Assembly (NCBI GenBank): GCA_025210555.1
Contig: JAOARL010000030.1
Location: forward strand, 1 to 53,205
DNA: 53,205 nt
Direction: 5' to 3'
From: Clostridia bacterium
GTDB taxonomy: Bacteria > Bacillota > Clostridia > Lachnospirales > JAOARL01
In this document: piece by piece, positions 45,824 to 53,205 of the stretch
Layout: the number at the start of each line of letters is the position of its first letter
How positions within the stretch are numbered: the stretch's first letter is position 1
Notes under the pieces: generated by a model
Databases searched by the model: none
The model's input: the letters and a program-made list of their open reading frames with translations, nothing else
What the model was told of the DNA's origin: nothing
Made by a program: the position numbers and the translations under genes

Positions 45824-46789
45824 TTATCTCTTTTGTCCAATCAACTGTGCGCTACTTTCTAATCTTTCAATATATTTTTCTGCTTCTACTGCTGCTATTG
45901 CACCATCTGAAGTAGCAGTAACAACTTGTCTTAAATCCTTAACTCTTACGTCCCCTGCTGCATATATTCCATCTACACTAGTTTTCATTTTTTCATCAGT
46001 TATTATATATCCTTTTTCATCTAAATCTAACAAAAGACTAAATAGTTCAGTATTAGGCTTTCTTCCTATAAATATAAATAGTCCATAATTATCATTTTTC
46101 CCACCTAGTAATTTTTCTTCTCCAGTTTCTTTATTCTCTACTAAAATTGATTCTATACCATTTTGGCCATTTACCTTTTTTATTTCTACATTTGAAATAA
46201 TATCTATTTTTTCATTCTCTTCGGCTCTTGCTATATAATACCTACTTGCTTTAACCTTTTCGCTTCTATTTAATATTGTTACCTTCTTTACAAATTTTGT
46301 TAAAAATATAGACTCTTCTATTGCTGAGTTCCCAGCACCAACTACAAAAACCTCATAATCTGAAAAAAAGACTCCATCACAAAGAGCGCAGTAGCTTATA
46401 CCTCTACCTATTAATTTTTCTTCTCCTTCTGCTCCAAGTTTTTTTGCTCTATTTCCTGTAGCAATTATTATAGTTTTAGCTAAATATTCTCCTTTGTTTG
46501 TAAAAATTTTTTTAAGCATTCCTTCTTTTTTTATTTCTACAATCTCTTCATATATAAAATGTACATCATTTTCTTCACACTGTACCTGCATTTTATTTAC
46601 TAACCCTGCTGCATTATTTTTTTCAGTATATCCTGGATAATTAGCCATATTTGAAGTTAAGCTCACCTGTCCACCTACAAATCCTTTTTCAAATATTGCT
46701 ACTTTCAATTTTGCCTGAGACCCATATAATCCTGCTGAAAGTCCAGCTGGTCCTGCCCCTATTATTATTAAATCAAATTCTTTACTCAT
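45824..46789 (-). CDS. trxB: Thioredoxin reductase
   Basis: 321 aa. FAD motif LIIIGAGPAGLSAGLY (about 7-22), redox centre YCALCDG (about 135), NADPH loop VVGAGNSAIEESI (about 150) and IYAAGDVRVKDLRQVVTA-type FAD end (about 275). The redox pair is CALC rather than CATC or CAVC. ATG 46789 follows GGAGGGG; an upstream ATG is less likely. It precedes the peroxiredoxin gene by 71 bases. Confidence 0.94.
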   Translation of the reverse strand: MSKEFDLIIIGAGPAGLSAGLYGSQAKLKVAIFEKGFVGGQVSLTSNMANYPGYTEKNNAAGLVNKMQVQCEENDVHFIYEEIVEIKKEGMLKKIFTNKGEYLAKTIIIATGNRAKKLGAEGEEKLIGRGISYCALCDGVFFSDYEVFVVGAGNSAIEESIFLTKFVKKVTILNRSEKVKASRYYIARAEENEKIDIISNVEIKKVNGQNGIESILVENKETGEEKLLGGKNDNYGLFIFIGRKPNTELFSLLLDLDEKGYIITDEKMKTSVDGIYAAGDVRVKDLRQVVTATSDGAIAAVEAEKYIERLESSAQLIGQKR

Positions 46790-46883
46790 ATAATCCCCTC
46801 CAGTTTTAATTCCTAGCATTTCACTTGGTTTTCATGTTTATCATACATTCTTTAAATGATGGATGTCAACTTCATCTAAAAAA

Positions 46884-46906
46884 GAGCCTATTAATCTTTA
46901 AGGCTC
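46884..46906 (-). terminator. Terminator of the EEP-family gene
   Basis: GAGCCT/AGGCTC stem with an eleven-base loop and a T-run on the minus strand. Confidence 0.75.
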
Positions 46907-47763
46907 AAATCTACTATTACTGGATAATGATCGCTCACTGGTTTACCATTAAATAAGTATGAATTATCAACTCTATATTTTTTAACTCTAACTTTTTCTT
47001 TACTTACAAAACAAAAATCTATTGGTTTAAGATGCTTAAAATTAAAGTTATAAAACCAATTTATTGTTCCATAAGACATTGTATCTTCTGCTAAATATTT
47101 ACTATCCTCAACTTCTTTATTTCTAATCATCATTTTATATGCTATTGTCCCCTCCATAAAATTAAAATCTCCCGTTAATATGTATGGAGTTTTTATTTCT
47201 TCCAGTCTCTCTAAAACAAGTCTTACACCCTCTACTCTTGCAACATCGCCCTTATGATCAAGATGAAGATTAAAATGCGTATATATTTCTCCAGTCTTTA
47301 CATCTTCTAAAGTAACCCATGTACATATTCTATTACATACTGCATCCCATCCAATTGACGGTTTATCTGGTGTCTCTGATATCCAGAATGTCCCCGAATC
47401 TTTTATTTTATATTTATCTGTTTTATAAAATATTGCTGCATATTCTCCTTTTTTATCACCATCATCTCTTCCGACTCCTACATATGAATATCCTTTGAAA
47501 ATTTTAGGCAAACCGTCTTCTTCATTCATCCAAATAGAATCTGCTTCTTGAACTCCTATTGAATCTGGATCATACTTTAATACTTGCTTTGCAATAATAT
47601 CTTTTCTAATCTTCCATTCATCATAGTTACTACTCCCATATTTTAAATTATACGATACAATCCTTAGGTCTCCTATTTTTTTCTCTCCTACTGGTTTTAA
47701 ACTTGGAATATAAACAAAAAAATATATAAGCAATATAATTAATAAATATACTATTTTCTTCAT
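46891..47763 (-). CDS. Membrane-anchored endonuclease/exonuclease/phosphatase family protein
   Basis: 290 aa with an N-terminal hydrophobic anchor (IVYLLIILLIYFFVYIPSL) followed by the EEP catalytic fold: IVSYNLKYGSSN (about 36), VQEADSIW (about 66), FNLHLDHKGDVAR (about 163), TGDFNFMEGT (about 196) and the final SDHYPVIVDL (about 278). All catalytic acids and His are in place. It acts outside the membrane; DNA, inositol-phosphate or phospholipid substrates are all possible for this family. ATG 47763 has SD GGAGAGG. Confidence 0.88.
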   Translation of the reverse strand: MKKIVYLLIILLIYFFVYIPSLKPVGEKKIGDLRIVSYNLKYGSSNYDEWKIRKDIIAKQVLKYDPDSIGVQEADSIWMNEEDGLPKIFKGYSYVGVGRDDGDKKGEYAAIFYKTDKYKIKDSGTFWISETPDKPSIGWDAVCNRICTWVTLEDVKTGEIYTHFNLHLDHKGDVARVEGVRLVLERLEEIKTPYILTGDFNFMEGTIAYKMMIRNKEVEDSKYLAEDTMSYGTINWFYNFNFKHLKPIDFCFVSKEKVRVKKYRVDNSYLFNGKPVSDHYPVIVDLSLKD

Positions 47764-47829
47764 TTCACACCTCTCCTTCATCTATAATACGATATACTCT
47801 TAAAATTTCGTTCAATTTCAAAAAAATAA

Positions 47830-47859
47830 AAGAGCTTTTTAGTTATACTAAAAGCTCTT
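47830..47859 (-). terminator. Terminator of the second MCP gene
   Basis: AAGAGCTTTTAGT pairs with ACTAAAAAGCTCTT around a three-base loop, followed by a T-run on the minus strand. Confidence 0.85.
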
Positions 47860-47865
47860 AGTTTT

Positions 47866-49923
47866 TTATATCTTAAATTGTGAAACTTTATTTGCTAATT
47901 CCTCTGACATATTTGCAAGTCCAGTAGTTGCTGAAGTTTGCTCTTCTACTGATGCTAATTGTTCTTCTGTTGCAGCTGCTATTGAAGCTGCTTCTTCAGC
48001 TGATTTGTCAGTTAGAGAACTTAATTTTTTAGCTGACTCATTTGATTCAGTTGAATTAATCTGTATCTTTTTAGCAAGATCATCTGCTGAAACTGCTAAT
48101 TTATTAACCTCTGAAACACTAGTTATTATATTATTAAACGTTTCTTTAACTTCTGCTAAATCTTCTTTTCCTTTAATAATAGAACTTACAACTGATGTAG
48201 TTGATTCATTTGCTTCTTGAGTCGCTTCTGAAACACTACTTATAATATTAGAAATATTATTTGCTGATTCAGATGACTGCTCTGCAAGCTTTCTTATTTC
48301 ATCTGCAACTACTGCAAATCCTTTTCCAGCTTCGCCTGCTCTTGCAGCCTCTATTGAAGCATTAAGTGCTAATAAATTAGTTTGATTTGAAATCTCTTGT
48401 ATAGTATCAACTATAGTATTAATTTGACTAGAGTGCTCTCTTAATTCTGTCATAACTTTAGATAAATCATTTGCATCTTCAAATATCTTTTCCATTGATT
48501 CAATTAATACTTTTACTAAACTTTCACTTCTTTGAGAAAGTCCATCTACTTCATTTATAGAAGTACTTATATTAGTCATTTCCCCTTCTATATTTTTAGA
48601 TAAGTTACTTACATAATCTATTAGTTCATCTAAATTTTGTGTTACTTTTGCTATATCTGAATTTGAACTAGATATCTCTGTTGCTGCTGTTGCAACCTGC
48701 TCTACAGCTAATCCATTTTGATTTGCTGAAGCCTCAAGTTCTTCTGCTGTATGTGCTACATTTTGTGAAGTTTCTAAGATTTCTCTTATTGTTCCTCTTA
48801 AATCTGCTGACATCTTGTTTATTGCTATAGCCATTTCTCCTATTTCATCTTCAGATTTTACTACTATATTTTTAGAAAAATCACCTTTTGATATTCCCTC
48901 TATATCTTTCTTTAACGGTATTAAAGGTTTTGTTATGTTTTTTGATATCAATACTATTAAAGCTGATAACATTGCTACTGATATAAGTGTTATCATAAAT
49001 ATATCAAATCTCATTTTATTAATAGCTCCAACATATTCTTCTTCTGGTATAGTAAGCATTACTATCCATCCAGTTTCATCAATAACAGAATATTTTACAA
49101 TGTTTTTTCCATTATTATCAACAAATCTTCCTTCTCCATTAAGATTGATAATTGCTTCTTTCCCTAATTTAGATAAAGATTCATTTTCATCATCTATAAT
49201 CTTCTTAAAACTTCCATCATCGTTTACTTTAAGTTCTTCTGTACCCTTACTTAAATAAGATCCATCTGAAGTCAAAAGAATTGCATATCCGTTGCTTCCT
49301 ACCTTTATACTAGATACAATTTTTTGGACATTAGTAAAATCTAAATCTCCAGTAGCAATTCCAATCCATTTACCTTTAGAATTTCTAATAGGTGAAGCTG
49401 CCGTTATCATTGTTATATTAGAAGCTGCATCATAGTATGGCTCTGACCATGCTACATCTTTTTCTGTATTTCCTATTATATACCAACCTTCATTAGTATT
49501 ATCTGCAAAATAATCTTCTGTATATACTATTCCGTCATCTGTTTTATATGCGTATGGACAGAAATAACTTCCGTTATATTTATCTGCCATAAATATACCA
49601 TTTCCCAACGTTTCTTCATTGGCATTAGATATTACCTTTATTAAACCTATATACCCATTTTTATTATTTTCCTTTATTCCCATGTTTTCAACCATTTTGG
49701 CTAATGATATAGGCAATTTTTTATGTGTATCCAATTTTGAAACTATTTCTGATTTTGCTAATCCAACTTGATTTTCAACTTTTTCATTAATTTCTGTAGT
49801 TATAATTTTCCTTGAACTTTCAATAACCACTGCAGCAACAATTGTAAAAGCAATTATAACTACTGGTATTGTCCCAACTAAAATCTTGTTCTTAACTGTC
49901 TTAAATCTCTCAAGCATATTCAT
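47866..49923 (-). CDS. Methyl-accepting chemotaxis protein with Cache sensor
   Basis: 685 aa chemoreceptor: TM1 at about 12-32, dCache sensor ([46 protein letters not shown]), TM2 at about 310-330, HAMP and signalling domain with [20 protein letters not shown] (about 520). Different sensor sequence from the MCP at 38204, so a different ligand. A sigma-A-like promoter (TTTACA, 17, TATTCT) is possible upstream. Confidence 0.94.
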   Translation of the reverse strand: MNMLERFKTVKNKILVGTIPVVIIAFTIVAAVVIESSRKIITTEINEKVENQVGLAKSEIVSKLDTHKKLPISLAKMVENMGIKENNKNGYIGLIKVISNANEETLGNGIFMADKYNGSYFCPYAYKTDDGIVYTEDYFADNTNEGWYIIGNTEKDVAWSEPYYDAASNITMITAASPIRNSKGKWIGIATGDLDFTNVQKIVSSIKVGSNGYAILLTSDGSYLSKGTEELKVNDDGSFKKIIDDENESLSKLGKEAIINLNGEGRFVDNNGKNIVKYSVIDETGWIVMLTIPEEEYVGAINKMRFDIFMITLISVAMLSALIVLISKNITKPLIPLKKDIEGISKGDFSKNIVVKSEDEIGEMAIAINKMSADLRGTIREILETSQNVAHTAEELEASANQNGLAVEQVATAATEISSSNSDIAKVTQNLDELIDYVSNLSKNIEGEMTNISTSINEVDGLSQRSESLVKVLIESMEKIFEDANDLSKVMTELREHSSQINTIVDTIQEISNQTNLLALNASIEAARAGEAGKGFAVVADEIRKLAEQSSESANNISNIISSVSEATQEANESTTSVVSSIIKGKEDLAEVKETFNNIITSVSEVNKLAVSADDLAKKIQINSTESNESAKKLSSLTDKSAEEAASIAAATEEQLASVEEQTSATTGLANMSEELANKVSQFKI

Positions 49924-50027
49924 TCTCCCCTTGTAATAGTTTTAATATGAATATTTCATATCTATTTTAGAATAACATACTGATATTTACGTGTAAATAA
50001 TGCTTTTAAATTTAAAATCAAAAAAAT

Positions 50028-50056
50028 AAACCGAATACTTATTTTCATATTCGATT
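50028..50056 (-). terminator. Terminator of deoC
   Basis: AATCGAATA pairs with TATTCGGTT (one G-T) and is followed by a T-rich tail on the minus strand. Confidence 0.8.
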
Positions 50057-50065
50057 CATTATATA

Positions 50066-50725
50066 TTAATAACCTGTTCCCTCTATACCTTTCACAATAG
50101 CAATTCCCGAACTAGTTCCTATTCTATCTGCTCCTGCTTTAATCATTTGCATTGCTGTTTCATAATTTCTAACGCCACCTGACGCCTTAACCTTAGCCTT
50201 TTTCCCTACTACTTTTTTCATTAACTTCACATTTTCAATAGTTGCTCCGCCACTTGAAAATCCGGTTGATGTTTTTACAAAGTTCGCTCCTGCTTCTAAA
50301 GATAATTTGCATGCTTTTATAATTTCTTCCTCTGTCAAAAGACAAGTTTCTAATATAACCTTTACTACTCTACCTTTAGCGGCTTCTACTACACTTTCAA
50401 TATCAGCTTTTACATTTTCATATTTTTTATCTTTAATATATCCTATGTTTATAACCATATCAATCTCATCTGAACCTAACTCTATTGCTCTTTTAGTTTC
50501 AAATACTTTTGCATCAGTATCCATTGACCCTAATGGAAATCCAACAACAGTACAAACTTTTACTTCTGAATTTTTTAAGTTTTCATATACATGTTTAGTA
50601 TAACCACTATTGGTGCATACAGATGCAAACCCATATTCTTTTGCTTCATTACAAAGTTTTATTATATCCGCTTCTTTTGCATCGGCTTTTAATATTGTAT
50701 GATCTATATATTTTGCTATATCCAT
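50066..50725 (-). CDS. deoC: Deoxyribose-phosphate aldolase
   Basis: 219 aa TIM barrel that splits 2-deoxyribose-5-phosphate into acetaldehyde and glyceraldehyde-3-phosphate. Schiff-base Lys in FVKTSTGFSSGGAT (about 150), second Lys in KVKASGGVRNYE (about 180), and N-terminal IDHTILKADA are family features. Good length and SD. It follows lysS after a terminator. Together with PunA (which can release deoxyribose-1-phosphate) it supports deoxynucleoside catabolism; the intervening phosphopentomutase is not in the window. Confidence 0.96.
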   Translation of the reverse strand: MDIAKYIDHTILKADAKEADIIKLCNEAKEYGFASVCTNSGYTKHVYENLKNSEVKVCTVVGFPLGSMDTDAKVFETKRAIELGSDEIDMVINIGYIKDKKYENVKADIESVVEAAKGRVVKVILETCLLTEEEIIKACKLSLEAGANFVKTSTGFSSGGATIENVKLMKKVVGKKAKVKASGGVRNYETAMQMIKAGADRIGTSSGIAIVKGIEGTGY

Positions 50726-50770
50726 AAATATCCCCTCCTATATAACATCTTAACTTTTAAATAAAAAAAA

Positions 50771-50796
50771 TGCTACTAATATATAAATTAGCAGCA
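50771..50796 (-). terminator. Terminator of lysS
   Basis: TGCTGCTAAT/ATTAGTAGCA stem followed by eight Ts on the minus strand. Confidence 0.85.
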
Positions 50797-50813
50797 CCAT
50801 TTTTACTTTATTT

Positions 50814-52295
50814 TTAACTATTTGGTCTCATTAATGGGAAGAATACACATTCTCTTATTGGTCTATCCATCATTACTGAGAATAATCTTTCTGATACACC
50901 AAATCCAAATGCTGGTGGCATACCATATCTTAAAGCTTCGATAAATGTTTCGTCATGCTCATGAGCTTCTTCATCTCCAGCTTCTCCCATTGCACGTTGT
51001 TCTTTAAATCTTTCTTCAAGATCAAGTGGGTTATTAAGCTCTGTATAACCGTTTCCAAGCTCTGATCCTGCTAAAATAATTTGCATTTGAGCAACTTTTC
51101 TTGGATCTTCTTTAGATCTTTTTGGAAGTGGGTTAAGTTGAACTGGTTGCCCTACTAGGAAACCTGGTCCTGAAAGTTCTTTTCTTACAACTTTCCATAA
51201 TACATCGATAAGTCTCCAGAAACCTGCGTTCTTATCATACTCAACACCATACTCTTCTAGTTTCTTTATTAAATCTGCTTCTGAAATATTAAAAATATTT
51301 ACTCCTGTTTTTTCTTCTATTATAGCTTCAAAATCATATACTTCCCATTCTTTGTCCATATCAATTTCAAATCCACGAGAAGTAAATTTAGAACTTCCCA
51401 TAACAGCTTTTGTCATTCTTCTATATAGTTCTTTAGTAAATTCCATACCATCATTTACATCTGCATATGCCCAGTAGAATTCCATTTGTGTATAATCTTG
51501 AAGATGCTCATTACTCATACCTTCATTTCTAAATTGTCTACCTATTTCAAATGTTTTTTCATACCCTGCTACTAAAAGTTTCTTTTGCCATAATTCACCC
51601 ATTGATATTCTTAAGAATACATCTATATCTAATGCATTATGATGCGTTTCAAATGGAGTTGCTGCTGCTCCTCCTGCTGAAGTTTCAAGTATTGGCGTTT
51701 CTACTTCTAAGAAATCATTTTCAATTAAGAAGTTTCTAGCTGTACTCCAAAACTTTTGCTTCTTTAAGAATATATCTCTTACTTCTCTATCCATTATTAT
51801 GTCTAGATATCTTTTTCTAAATTTAGTTTCTTCATCAGAAATTCCATGGAATTTTTCTGGAAGTGGTTTTAATGATTTTGTTAAGTGATCATAACTCTTA
51901 GCCTTAACACTAACCTCTCCTGTATTTGTTTTAAATACAATTCCTTTTATTCCTATAATATCTCCAATATCACATTTTTCAAATAATGTGAATTCCGTTT
52001 CTGCTAACATATCTTTTCTAAGGTAAATTTGAATTCTACCTTCATTATCTTGAATATGCATAAACCCAGCTTTACCTTTACCACGTTTAGTCATTATTCT
52101 CCCAGCAACAGATACTTCTATTTGTTTCTCTTCTAATTCCTCTTTTGTAGTATCTTCATATTTTTCATGTAATACCCCCGAATAGTCCGTTACGTCAAAT
52201 CTATGACCAAATGGATCTACTCCTAATTCTTCTAACATTTTTATTTTTTCCATTCTTATAAGCTCTTGTTCACTATATTTTCTAGCATCACTCAT
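50814..52295 (-). CDS. lysS: Lysine-tRNA ligase, class II
   Basis: 493 aa. N-terminal OB-fold anticodon-binding domain (VSVAGRIMTKRGKGKAGFMH) and class II catalytic core with motif 1 (KRYLDIIMDREVRDIF), motif 2 EIGRQFRNEGMSNEHLQDYT (about 255) and a motif 3 region ending FGVSERLFSVMMDRPIREC...FPLMRPN. This differs from the more usual motif 2 tail and motif 3 of bacterial LysRS (typically GLGIGIDRL); the enzyme belongs to a divergent LysRS subgroup by eye. It is preceded by a T-box. Confidence 0.92.
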   Translation of the reverse strand: MSDARKYSEQELIRMEKIKMLEELGVDPFGHRFDVTDYSGVLHEKYEDTTKEELEEKQIEVSVAGRIMTKRGKGKAGFMHIQDNEGRIQIYLRKDMLAETEFTLFEKCDIGDIIGIKGIVFKTNTGEVSVKAKSYDHLTKSLKPLPEKFHGISDEETKFRKRYLDIIMDREVRDIFLKKQKFWSTARNFLIENDFLEVETPILETSAGGAAATPFETHHNALDIDVFLRISMGELWQKKLLVAGYEKTFEIGRQFRNEGMSNEHLQDYTQMEFYWAYADVNDGMEFTKELYRRMTKAVMGSSKFTSRGFEIDMDKEWEVYDFEAIIEEKTGVNIFNISEADLIKKLEEYGVEYDKNAGFWRLIDVLWKVVRKELSGPGFLVGQPVQLNPLPKRSKEDPRKVAQMQIILAGSELGNGYTELNNPLDLEERFKEQRAMGEAGDEEAHEHDETFIEALRYGMPPAFGFGVSERLFSVMMDRPIRECVFFPLMRPNS

Positions 52296-52325
52296 AATTT
52301 ACCTCCTTCTTAAAATTTGTTATAT

Positions 52326-52514
52326 AAAAAAACTCCTTGCATAATTGCAAGGAGCGTATATACGCGGTACCATCCTATTTTTAACTTAATTAGATAACGG
52401 CTTCCACCGGCCATATGGCAACTCATGAGTCTTTATCCATGCCTGTTCATATTAGTTTTCACCATCCACTAACTCTCTTTAAATCACTCAGCACTTCACT
52501 TCTCAATCACAGTT
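52326..52514 (-). promoter_or_regulatory. T-box riboswitch of lysS
   Basis: The minus-strand leader holds the conserved T-box AGGATGGTACCGCG (52363-52376) and the terminator CTCCTTGCA/TGCAAGGAG with seven Ts (52326-52354). Upstream are the stem I elements AGAGAG and GGTGAAAAC. An AAA/AAG triplet at 52431-52434 is a candidate lysine specifier, but I did not fold stem I to prove it. Uncharged tRNA-Lys should stabilise the antiterminator and turn lysS on. This accounts for the non-coding stretch between lysS and the plus-strand gene. Confidence 0.93.
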
Positions 52515-52520
52515 TTCTGA

Positions 52521-52549
52521 AGTTTATCAAATTTAAATATATTTGTCAA
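52521..52549 (-). promoter_or_regulatory. Promoter of the lysS leader
   Basis: TTGACA (52544-52549) and TAAACT (52521-52526), 17 bases apart on the minus strand. Confidence 0.85.
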
Positions 52550-52620
52550 TAGCTACTTATTAAAACATAATATAATAACTACCCTTTAACTTATTTGTAA
52601 CTCCATACTAATAATAGCTA

Positions 52621-52641
52621 TGCTATAATTATTTTAGGAGG
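52621..52641 (+). promoter_or_regulatory. Extended -10 promoter and SD of the small secreted-protein gene
   Basis: TGCTATAAT (52621-52629) is an extended -10 box; AGGAGG (52636-52641) lies seven bases before the ATG at 52649. With so short a leader the -10 box is close to the SD, so transcription would start at or very near it. Confidence 0.45.
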
Positions 52642-52648
52642 TATTTTT

Positions 52649-53068
52649 ATGAAAAAAATTATTATTGTACTAGCTATATGTTTAACTACTATCTATACTA
52701 TTAGTTTAGTTAATCAACGAAATAGTGATGTTAATTTAGTTAAAGAAACAACTAAATCTACTGAAGAAACATGGAATAAACTGATTAATACTGAATGGTC
52801 AAACTATGATGACTGGGCTGGTAGTGGATTGAAATTTTTTGAAGAAAACAATGAGAAAAAATGTACTTTTATGATTTATGGAAGCGGTCTCCCTGTTATA
52901 AAAGAGCATACTTCTATAGTCACTCTAGAATCTGATAATATTACAATTAATGTTCCTAATCTATATGATGAAAATTCTAAAGATGAAAGTGTGGAAATCA
53001 TTAAATTTACAGATAAACAAATTACATTTATGGATAAAATCTTTAAAAATAATAAAAACCTAGATTAA
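52649..53068 (+). CDS. Small exported or membrane-anchored protein, 139 aa
   Basis: Unrecognised. Signal-anchor MKKIIIVLAICLTTIYTISL is followed by a small soluble domain with WSNYDDWAGSGLKFFEE and a beta-rich C-terminal region (SIVTLESDNITINVPN; EIIKFTDKQITFMDK). No lipobox. It is on the plus strand, next to an IS3-type end. The neighbouring IS begins a few bases after its stop. Confidence 0.7.
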   Translation: MKKIIIVLAICLTTIYTISLVNQRNSDVNLVKETTKSTEETWNKLINTEWSNYDDWAGSGLKFFEENNEKKCTFMIYGSGLPVIKEHTSIVTLESDNITINVPNLYDENSKDESVEIIKFTDKQITFMDKIFKNNKNLD

Positions 53069-53079
53069 GGCAGTGCACC

Positions 53080-53127
53080 CCATTTAGTAGACAACAAATA
53101 AAAAAAGTTTGTTAAAATACTAAATGG
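53080..53127 (+). repeat. Inverted repeat upstream of the transposase start
   Basis: CCATTTAGTA (53080-53089) and TACTAAATGG (53118-53127) are perfect 10-base inverted repeats; the second arm abuts the SD AGGTG. An RNA reading in from outside the element could fold here and hide part of the SD. Confidence 0.7.
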
Positions 53128-53140
53128 AGGTGCTATTTTA

Positions 53141-53205
53141 ATGGCAAAAAAAGGACAAAAATTTAATAAATATGAAAGAGATTTTATATTAAAAGTAACT
53201 CTCGA
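53141..53205 (+). CDS. IS3-family transposase OrfA (partial, N-terminus)
   Basis: ATG 53141 with GGAGGTG upstream opens MAKKGQKFNKYERDFILKV, the typical basic start of an IS3/IS150 OrfA with its helix-turn-helix beginning. The window ends after 21 codons. Confidence 0.7.
   Translation, partial: MAKKGQKFNKYERDFILKVTL

Larger units (their letters stand above)
53074..53205 (+). mobile_element. Left end of an IS3-family insertion sequence (truncated by the window)
   Basis: TGCACCCCATTTAGTAGACA has the form of IS3/IS150-type terminal inverted repeats (TG..ACCCC....GACA). It is followed within 70 bases by the start of a transposase OrfA-like reading frame. The right end is outside the window, so element length and target duplication cannot be checked. 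Confidence 0.75.

Noticed and set aside
1-53205. CRISPR array, tRNA cluster or prophage
   Set aside because: Reading both strands I found no spaced identical repeats, no tRNA-like cloverleaf and no phage structural genes. Only one IS end is present.

Overview
The window is a very AT-rich segment of a low-GC Gram-positive chromosome. It most likely comes from an anaerobic, motile member of the Clostridia that is probably spore-forming. The evidence is strong AGGAGG-type ribosome binding sites, short hairpin-plus-U terminators, a T-box riboswitch, a WalRK two-component pair, rubrerythrin, a peroxiredoxin/thioredoxin reductase set, a GerMN-domain protein and two methyl-accepting chemotaxis proteins. 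Almost every gene is on the minus strand. Only a DUF342/FapA-type gene, recX, one small secreted protein and an IS3-type element at the right edge are on the plus strand. I see no CRISPR array, prophage or tRNA gene.

Layout, left to right. 1-650: a cassette of three very small ORFs behind a consensus promoter; a 24-codon leader ORF is followed by a hairpin/U-tract, then by 23- and 69-codon ORFs. 646-3880: recN, then a PadR/DUF1700/DUF4097-type operon with its probable operator. 3926-12248: one tightly packed run, xerD-punA-TPR-comEA-walR-walK-gerMN-comEC, probably a single operon that mixes recombination, purine salvage, competence DNA uptake and envelope signalling. 12346-16088: recG, rubrerythrin, rsmD and a coiled-coil 'ATPase-like' gene. 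16150-26640: a lipoprotein, an unknown 137/712-residue pair, rarA, an M16C peptidase, tcdA, an unusual MerR regulator with its own operator, and an orphan small protein.

26704-31824: a GT4 glycosyltransferase, a glycosyltransferase fused to a cyclic-nucleotide-binding-like domain, and ndk, divergent from a DUF342 gene. 31863-38131: two unknown genes, a methyltransferase, the RNase P RNA gene, an RlmI-like methyltransferase, recX, a lipoprotein and a GIY-YIG protein. 38204-43810: an MCP, an orphan prephenate-dehydratase-like domain next to coaE, two tandem DnaG-type zinc-finger proteins without a primase catalytic domain, and a Nudix hydrolase. 43917-49923: a GGR-type flavoprotein, a 1-Cys-type peroxiredoxin with thioredoxin reductase, an EEP-family phosphatase/nuclease and a second MCP. 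50066-52549: deoC and T-box-controlled lysS. 52621-53205: a small secreted protein and the left end of an IS3-family element.

Much of the window concerns DNA uptake and repair: ComEA, ComEC, RecN, RecG, RecX, RarA and a XerD homologue. The points most worth a second look are the left-edge micro-ORF cassette, the tandem orphan CHC2 zinc-finger proteins, the glycosyltransferase/cNMP-like fusion, a XerD homologue lacking three expected catalytic residues, and two genes (walK, comEA) whose membrane segments appear to need ATT start codons.
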